From JAHRVQ01 sp046290215 (GTDB lineage Bacteria > Pseudomonadota > Gammaproteobacteria > Pseudomonadales > Azotimanducaceae): a stretch of DNA of 15,914 bases. A program made the translations under genes and the position numbers. This document shows positions 6,159 to 15,100 of the stretch, piece after piece (position 1 is the stretch's first letter; every line of letters begins with the position of its first letter). The stretch spans positions 1-15,914 of the forward strand of contig JBKAGC010000064.1 of NCBI GenBank assembly GCA_046290215.1. The letters are read 5' to 3'. The notes beneath the pieces were generated by a model. That model ran no database searches, was not told the DNA's origin, and worked only from the letters and a program-made list of their open reading frames with translations.

Positions 6159-9100
6159 AGCGCTGATTACGAATCGAAAGATGGTAATAATGAACCTGCC
6201 GTTGACGACAACCGGGTTTCGGACACAGATCAGGCAGAGATTGCTGCTGAGACGAGTGCTGGGCAAGAAGCCGAAGCGCAGCCGAAAATTATTACTGGCA
6301 ACTTGCGTACTGGTGAATTACGCAACGCGACACAGTTAGAACTGGTTGAGGGACCTGCCGAAGGCAAGTTGACAGTTCAGGCTGACGGTTCCTTCGTGTT
6401 TGAGCCAGGTGAGGGCGCTGCTGCTGATGGCGAGTTCCTCTCGATCACATTTACGTTCCAGTTTATTGCCGAAAGCGGTGAAGTGATCACCCGTACGGCC
6501 GTACTTTCTGGTACTGCTGAAGAATTCGATCTCAGTACTTTAAGCGATGCTGAGGTACTGGCAACCCAGTTGCGGGTCTTACTAGAAGATGACACCGCCG
6601 TAGAGCTAGAACTTGACTTCAAAGGCGAAGATGGCGTCGCTCCGGAACAGCTCCAGGACGAACTCAAACTAGCCGTTGCCCAGCGCCAGGCCTTTGATTT
6701 TGTTGAATTTACCTTTCGGAATGTGGTCTCACTTGGTACCGGTGGTGGCACGGTCTCGGTCGACGATATTGTTGACGCGATCTTGTCTGGCGATGTGGAG
6801 CTACCAGAAGGGGTGGCCGTTACCGACCGCTCTACTGAAACTGATGATGCGGAAATTGTCGGTACCTCCGGCAGCGATATTATTGTTGCGGGCGCTGGCG
6901 GTGACACAGTGTCCTATCAGGTGGGTGGGGGTAACGATACGGTAGATGGTGGCGCTGGCTTTGACCTTGTGAGTGTTGACCTTTCCGCCCTCGATGGAGA
7001 AGACGAGGATCCTGATGACCCCGTCACGCTTACCCCGCGCAACGTCAGTATTCGCGCGGTGAACGGTAATGTCGTTTTGGACGGTGGTGATTTTGAGCTG
7101 ACTCTAAACGGCGTCGAAGAAATTCTTCTAACCAGCGGTAATGCTGGCGGTAACTTCACAATTGGCGACCTCTCTGGCACAGATATCGCTGACGACACTA
7201 TTATTCTTGTGGCCGGTAATGGCTCAGTAAACCTTATTAACGATTCTGACCGGAGTTTAGAATCCCGCGGTTCTGCCCGCGCCGACACGCTCACTGGTGG
7301 TTCCAGTACCGATTTGCTATTTGGCCGAGGCGGAAACGATGTTATTGATGGCCGCGGTGGCAATGACACCTTATTCGGTGGTACCGGAGTCGACACGCTC
7401 CGTGGCGGCGACGGCAATGACGTTTTGATTTATGGCCGCGGTGATAGTCATGATGGCGGTGCAGGTACCGACTCACTGCGAGTAACTTCGGCTGCGATTG
7501 ATGTTGCCACGTTGGTTTCCGGTGGCTTCTCCGGCATTGAAATTGTCGACTTTGTTGATGACAACCGTGCTGATGTATTCACGATGGATTTTGCTTCAGC
7601 CACGAGTCTTCTCAATGCTGGACAGAACACGCTTCGGGTTCAAGGTGACAGCAGCGACCAGGTTTTCCTAACGGCCACCAATTGGGGAGCAAATGGACAA
7701 GTCGTCGAGGGCGGCGTGACCTATAACGTTTATAACGCGCAAACCAGTGTCAACGGTCTTGCGGTTCAGACTGATTTTAGATTGTTGGTGGAAAGTTCTA
7801 TCACTGTGCAGCTCACAAGCGCTGCTGAACGCCCAAAATTCCCCAATTTCCCGACTGCCCCACAAGACGGTGCGGCTGAAGAATTCCCGGAAATTCCGTC
7901 ACCTGAAGAAGCGCTCAATGATCAGCTTGGCTTAGAGGATCCACTGCTCAGAGCGGGGGTCAATATTGCCATTTCAAATACTCCGGGAGTCGGTCAGATA
8001 TCCAGTGCGGTTGCTAGCTTTAATCAGGCGGCGCAAGCCATCGAAGGTTTTATCAACGCATTTAGTGGAACAACGGTGACCCGTGTTGGCACCGTCGGTG
8101 CCGACACCATTCGCTATTCCGCGGGTGTCGCCAATCTGGATCCGCAGTTAACCCCTGAGGACTACGCCACCGCGCTGTCTGATGTACAAGGTGCGCTCAC
8201 AGATCTGGCAGTTAACTTTGTGATTGGTCTTGCCACCGCGGTTGTTAAAGGTCTGGTGGGTGGCTCTCACGTCGTATTTGCCGGCGCAGGAGACGACTCG
8301 ATTGAGGGGCATAGCGGTAGTTGGGATGACTTCTTTGATGGTGGCGCCGGTAATGACACCATGCGCGGTGGCAAGGGTAATGATATCTACGTCGTAGGCG
8401 ACGCGGGTGACGTGGTGATTGAAGCGCGCGGTCAGGGTACGGATGCCATCCGCATTTCATCAAACCTTGATTACACCATGGCCGAGAACGTCGAGAACCT
8501 GTTTGGCGCCGGTGGCGGTGCGATTGTCGGTAATAGCCTGAACAACTACATGGGCGGTAACAGCGGTGGCAACAACCTGCGCGGCGGTGCGGGTAATGAC
8601 ACCCTGAACGGCCTTAGCGGCGACGACACCTTGACCAGTGATGCGGGCATCGACTTCTTGTTTGGCGGCACCGGGAACGACACCTACCGCATTGGTGACA
8701 CTGACGACATCATTTTTGAAAATGCTAATGAGGGTATTGATGCCGTTTCCTTTGGTGGTCTGGGAAGTGGCCCCGCGGATGGACAAGCCATCGACTTGCA
8801 AGCCCTGGAGTTAGCCGGCCGACTCTACGGCACGATCGAAAATGTCATCTTAGAGAACACAACTCTGTTTCTGAACACCGGCAACAAAATCGCCGACCTC
8901 AACGGCTTCGGTAACTATCTTGATAACTTTATGCAGGGTAATCGTGGTAACAACTTGCTGGTTGGCCGCGACGGTAACGACACGTTAATTGGCGGTGCTG
9001 AGTCGTTGTACGGCGCCGACGGCATTGACACCCTGGAAGGCGGTGCTGGTGATGACGTTTACCTAATCAGTCGCCCTGGAGACGTGATTAACGATACGGA

Positions 9101-12100
9101 CGGTAATGACCGCGTCGAACTCTTCCGCACGGCGACCACGATCAGGGGAGTTGATGGCGCCAACATCAATGCAATTCTTGGTTTTAGCAACGATGACCCG
9201 TATACCTTCGTATTGCCAACGACCTCAATTATCGAAACCTTGATTATCCAGGATGTAAAGATTAACCCGGACGATCAGGACGATTTCAACGTATTCTTCT
9301 CTGACGAGATCGCTGGCCCGCGGCAGGACATTAATGCGGTAGGTGGTGCTGGAAACAACCTTATTATCGGTAATATTGGCAACAATACGCTAACTGCACG
9401 GGGTGCAAATGACACGCTACAAGGCGGTGCGGGTAATGATACGCTTATTGCTGATTCTGGTGCCGACACCACTGCTGGTGAAGCAGGCGATAGCGTACTT
9501 CAAGGTGGCAGTGGTAACGACGTCTATCGTCTCTTTAGGGATGGTGACACCGTCGCAGAAGCCGAAGCCCTTGCCAGATTTCCTTCGCTTGTCACTGACG
9601 GTGGAAACGACACCATTGAGTCTGCAGTTAGCGTCAACTTGCTTGATTTCTCGATAGACAGCGGCAGGTTTAACGTCATACGCAACTCGTTTATCGAAAA
9701 TGTGGAACTCATCGGTTCCGCGGACATCAATGTTACCGGCGATGATGTCGACAACCGCATTGTAAGTAATGAAGGGAATAACCTGATTGCCGCTGGCGCG
9801 GGTAATGACACCATCGACCAGCGCAGTAACGCGCTCGATCAGGTAGTAGCAGACCTGCCTATAGAAGTCCTAAACTATCTCAAGTTCACAGATGCTAGCG
9901 GTAATCTCGACTTTAACAAGATCCGCCAGGCAATCTCAGACGCGCTACCCGATGGTCTAGCGTTACCCGAGGGCAATGCCGTTGAAGTGGTGTTAGATAT
10001 CAGTGAGAGAGCTATGCAGCTCTTAGAAATAGACCTGATCATCGATAACCTGCCACCTGCGTTAAAAGCCGAGTTCTTTGATTCGGAATTTGTCAGGGAA
10101 GATCTGGCGCCGTTGGATTTTCGCGTGTTTATTGTGGATCTTCTTGGCAACAGTGAAATCACTCGTTCCACCTCACTGTTTGATCGAGTTGGTGATCGAT
10201 TAGAGCAACTCGCAGGTGAGCAAGAGAAGCCGCTCTTCGATCAGATTATTGATGCGCTGCCCGATGACCTGCTGGATTCTCTTCCAGTGAGCGAGCAGAG
10301 CATCGACTTTGCTGACAACTTCATAAGGGATTTTCAAAACAACACTGACGGCTTTGATGCTCCTCAGGATCTCCCCGGCATTTTTAATCTGATTGAACTC
10401 GCCTCAGCGGAGGCAATTACGGAAGCTGCGGCGGATGAAGTCGTGGTGTTGCAACGTGCACCGGATTCGATTGCAGGTGAGTTCACAACCTGGTTGGGGG
10501 CGATTGTTGATTTCGATAATCGCCGTGCCGACGAACAAAATAATGAAGATTTACGGTTCCAGACGATCACCCTGATTGAGTCTGAAAACCGCATCCAGAC
10601 CCAGGAAGAGCGAGCCAACCTGTCGTTTGCGGTTAACAATATTTTTGATGGTATTGATCCGCCGCTTACATTCTTAGCAGGCCTGACGCGCGATGCTCGT
10701 TACAACTTGATTGAGCAGATAATTCGCTCGCCACTTTCGACAAACGACGCCATCAACCAGGTACTCACCGATTTTAGAAATACCTTTAGGAATGAAGAGT
10801 TGTCGGCACGAGAAGCCGAAGAGACCAGTGCCCAGGATGCCTTAGCCAACGCCTTGCGGCGCGGCTATCTTGGCGGTGCAGAGAACGCTGCCAACGTTGA
10901 AGAAAATTACAACAATGAACTAGCGGCGGAACTAGGCAGTTCATATGCATTCTTTAGCCAGGTTGCACTGCTATTTGAAATCAGATTGCTTCAGCCAGAT
11001 GACGTGAGCGTGCTCGGCGCAGGTGAAGTTCTCGGTGGTACGTCGGCTAACAGGGCGATTACACCCCTCGCCAATATAGCGGCGCAAATTCCGAAGTTTC
11101 ACCAGGGAGAACTCTCAAACGGGATCACTGCAATCGCCACGCGAGCGGATATTGACTCACTGATCAATGCCCTGGATGCCGATATTATTGACCGCCTGTT
11201 CGCGTTTAACATCTCAGGCCTTCGCCAAAACCTCGACGTATTAATTAACGATGCGGCAGACGGCAAAGTTACGGCAGATGGGTCTAGCATTACAGCGGAT
11301 CTGCTGCGAGCGCATCTTGCCGACAATGATGTCGATACACTGCAAGGTGGCGCAGGAGACGACACATATTTCGTTAATGATCTTGCTGACGTGATACAAG
11401 AATCGGCAAATGGCGGTAATGACCGAATCATTGTCACCGTTAACGGTTTTGACCTGGCGGATGCGGCGAATGTCGAGGTCCTGCAGCTCGGCGAAGGCGT
11501 CGCTTCGGGAATCAACAACGGACAAGGCGGCACGCTTCAGGGTAACGCGGGAAGCAATCTCTTAATTAGCGGTGTTGGTGCCGATACACTCGAAGGTCTC
11601 GGTGGCGACGATGTGTTTGTCGTTAATGATTCGAACGATGTCGTGATTGGCACAGGAGAAACCAGGTCTTCCGTTTCATTCACGGCAACCACCGCAAACC
11701 TGACCTTGACTGGCGGCGCAAGTATCAACGCAGTAGGTAACGGCAATGCCAACATTCTGACCGGTAATGCCGGGGACAACAGGCTCGATGGACTGGCCGG
11801 TGCTGACCTGCTAGTTGGTGGTCAGGGTAATGATACCTTGTTCGGCGGTGATGATTTCGACGTCGACACTCTCGATGGCGGTAACGGCGATGACACCTAC
11901 ATCGTCAGCGCTAACTTCTTTAGTTCTCTCGCGGTTCAAGATGAGATTCGCGATTCCGGCGGTAATGACGTTATTGTTTTGCCTGCTTTCCTCGGTATAG
12001 ACACATTCGTCTTACCTGGCAATATTGAGGGCATTACGATTACGGGCACGGGTTCCGTCGATTTTAATGGCAACGCCGCCGCAAATCGCTTAACCGGTAA

Positions 12101-15100
12101 CGCCAGTGTAAACATCATCCGTGGTGCTGGCGGTAATGACACCATTGTCGGCGGCGGTGGTGCTGACTTCTTGTTCGGTGATGATGGCAACGACTTGCTT
12201 GAAGGCGAGCACATGTTTGGTGGCAGCGGTAACGATACCTATAAGGTCACCGATTCAGGTTTCCTCATTGTTGACACCAGCGGTGATGCTGATGCTGTGG
12301 AATCAACCGTATCGTTTACCCAGGACGCAGCGCTCCGCACGGAATTGATTGCGCTTCTTGACGAATTCACTAGCACGACACGAACCACAGCAGACTTGTT
12401 GGCTGATGCGCAACAAAAGGCGGCTGCCGGAAGCTTCAGCTCGTCAAAAGCCATTGCCTTCCAGGACTTTATTGCGGCGCTGCCGTCACTGGAACTCGGT
12501 GAGATCGAGAAAATCACATTGCTTGGTGATGCGGCAATCAACGCGACCGGTGCCGATGTTGATAAGAATGAGCAACTCATCGGTAATGACGCGAATAATA
12601 CCCTCCTGGGTAAAGGCGGAAATGACGCGCTGACCGGTAACGGCGGCGACGATCGTCTAGATGGTGGCACCGGGGCGGATACTTTGCTTGGTGGCGCCGG
12701 CAATGACACGTTAATTGCTGGGTCAGGAATCGATAGCCTGGTCGGTGGAGCGGGTGATGACCTGCATATTATCGATCAGGACGATACGGTGGTTGAGGAC
12801 GCAGACGGCGGCATCGATACCATATCCGGCGAAATCTCCATTGATCTCGCGAACTTTGCCAACTTTGAAAATGCCACACTGCGCGGCTCTGGTAACTTCA
12901 ATTTAACCGGTGATGCAAATGCCAACCTGCTCACCGGTAACAGTGGCGCGAATACGTTAATTGGCGGCGGTGGCAATGACACCTTGGCCGGTGGTACCGG
13001 TAACGATACTTATCTTGTGACAGCAGGCGTGACTATCACGGAACTAGCCGGTGAAGGTGCTGATACGGTTCAGGTATCAGCAACTCTTGATTTAGCAGAT
13101 GGCACCTTCGCAAATATTGAAAATGCCACCCTGCTTGCCGACGCGGGTGCCGCTAATTTATCGGGTGACGGCCAGAACAACGTACTGACCGGTAACAGTT
13201 CAGCGAACGTTCTTGATGGTCGCGGTGGCAACGACACCATGACCGGTGGTGATGGCGGCGACACCTATATCGTGGACAGCGCCGGTGATGTGGTGAACGA
13301 ATCAGGCACATCTGGTACCGACACGGTTAAATCATCTGTCTCCTACAATATCCTCGGCACTGGCATTGAGAACTTAACCCTAACGGGTACGACCAACATC
13401 AATGCCACTGGTGGCACTGGTAACAACATCTTAACCGGTAACGCCGGGAATAATGTCTTTATTGGCAATGGTGGCAACGACCAAATGGCCGGCGGTGCTG
13501 GCGACGATACCTTTAACGTTGAGTCATTCGACTCTATCTTGGAATTTGCTGAATTCCGGGTTGAAGAAAATCAAACCCTGGTAGCCGATTTGTCTACCTT
13601 GTTTGCTTCACTACCGAGCTCGCCAAACTTCCAACTGTTTGAGCAAGCTGGCGCATCAGGGGACCGCAGTCCGTTTAGCCTCGATCCAAACACGGGTATT
13701 TTGACCTTTAACAGTGCCGCAGACTTCGAGAATGCCCAGGATGCAGACGGTGATAATGTGTATCGCCTATCCGTTCAAGCCGAACGGTTTGGTACCACCA
13801 TAAACTTCCTGGTTAAAGTCACCGACGATGTAATAGAAGGTGTGACGACGTTAGCGGGCGCCGGTAACGAGGAAGTCACCAAGCTCTTTGTTGATGGTAC
13901 AAACCTGCTAGTTGAAGATCCAAACACGACATTTGCTATCGAAAGTGGCGGCGATACCTTCCAGGTGGATGCCCTTGGCCGCGTGAGTTTTATTAATACC
14001 CAAACGGTTGCGACGGATATCCCGCGGCGGGTAGAAGTGCGCATCACTAAAGATGGTGTCAGCAACGTGGTCGCGATTGATGTCACGGTGGCCGAAAATG
14101 CCGCTGGCCGCGCCGATATCGCGCGTTCGCAATTGGTCAATGGTACGCCGGTTAAAGATATCTCCAAAGACACGGCTGTGATTTCTGATCCAACCACGAC
14201 CGTGACCCTGGCGGATAACGTTGAGAACTTGACCCTTGCCACCACAGATGCAGAAAGATTAAACGGCAACAGCCGCGATAACGTCATTACAGGTAATGCT
14301 GGCAATGACACCATCGATGGCAAAGAAGGTGCCGATACCTTGAAAGGTGGTGCTGGCGACGATACCTATGTGGTCGATGCTAACGATGTGATCGAGGAGC
14401 TTGCGGGCGGCGGTACCGATACCGTGACTGCGACCGAGAGCTACACCATTAGCACCAACATCGAGAACCTAACTCTCTCCGGCAGCGCGAATATCAACGG
14501 CACGGGTAGTAATGATGACAACACCATTACTGGCAACACCGGTAACAACAGTTTGGCGGGTCTGCTGGGCAACGACAGTCTGGTTGGCGGTGCAGGTAAC
14601 GATACCCTGGATGGCGGTGCGGGCAATGACACCTTGCGTGGAGGAACTGGCGATGACGTTTATGTGGTGGATTCTACGCTGGACGTTATTGATGAAGGTT
14701 TGAGTCAGGGTACGGATACCGTCCAAACGTCGCTCACCAGCTTTAGCCTGGCGAGCCTTGCTGGCGTGGAGAATTTGACATTCACCGGTACCGGCGCGAA
14801 TACCGGTACTGGTAACGCCGCCAACAATACAATTATTGGTAACAGCGGCAATGACACCCTGGACGGCGGTACTGGTAATGACCGGCTCGAAGGTAAAGGC
14901 GGTGATGATACGTTTACCGTCGATAGCTCCAGCGACACGGTGATTGAAAATGCTAATGAAGGTACGGATACGGTTAATGCCTCAGCGTCATTCACGCTGG
15001 GCGCTAACGTTGAAAACCTGACATTAACCGGTAGTGCCGACATCAATGGTACGGGTAACGCGGAAGCTAACGTCATTACCGGTAACTCCGGTAACAACAA

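Noticed and set aside
6156..6300. LapA-type N-terminal retention module or LapG-like cleavage site in the giant protein
   Set aside because: The N-terminus is acidic and lacks the usual retention-domain strands and the canonical TAAG/PAAG-like di-alanine site; IAAETSAG alone is not convincing.
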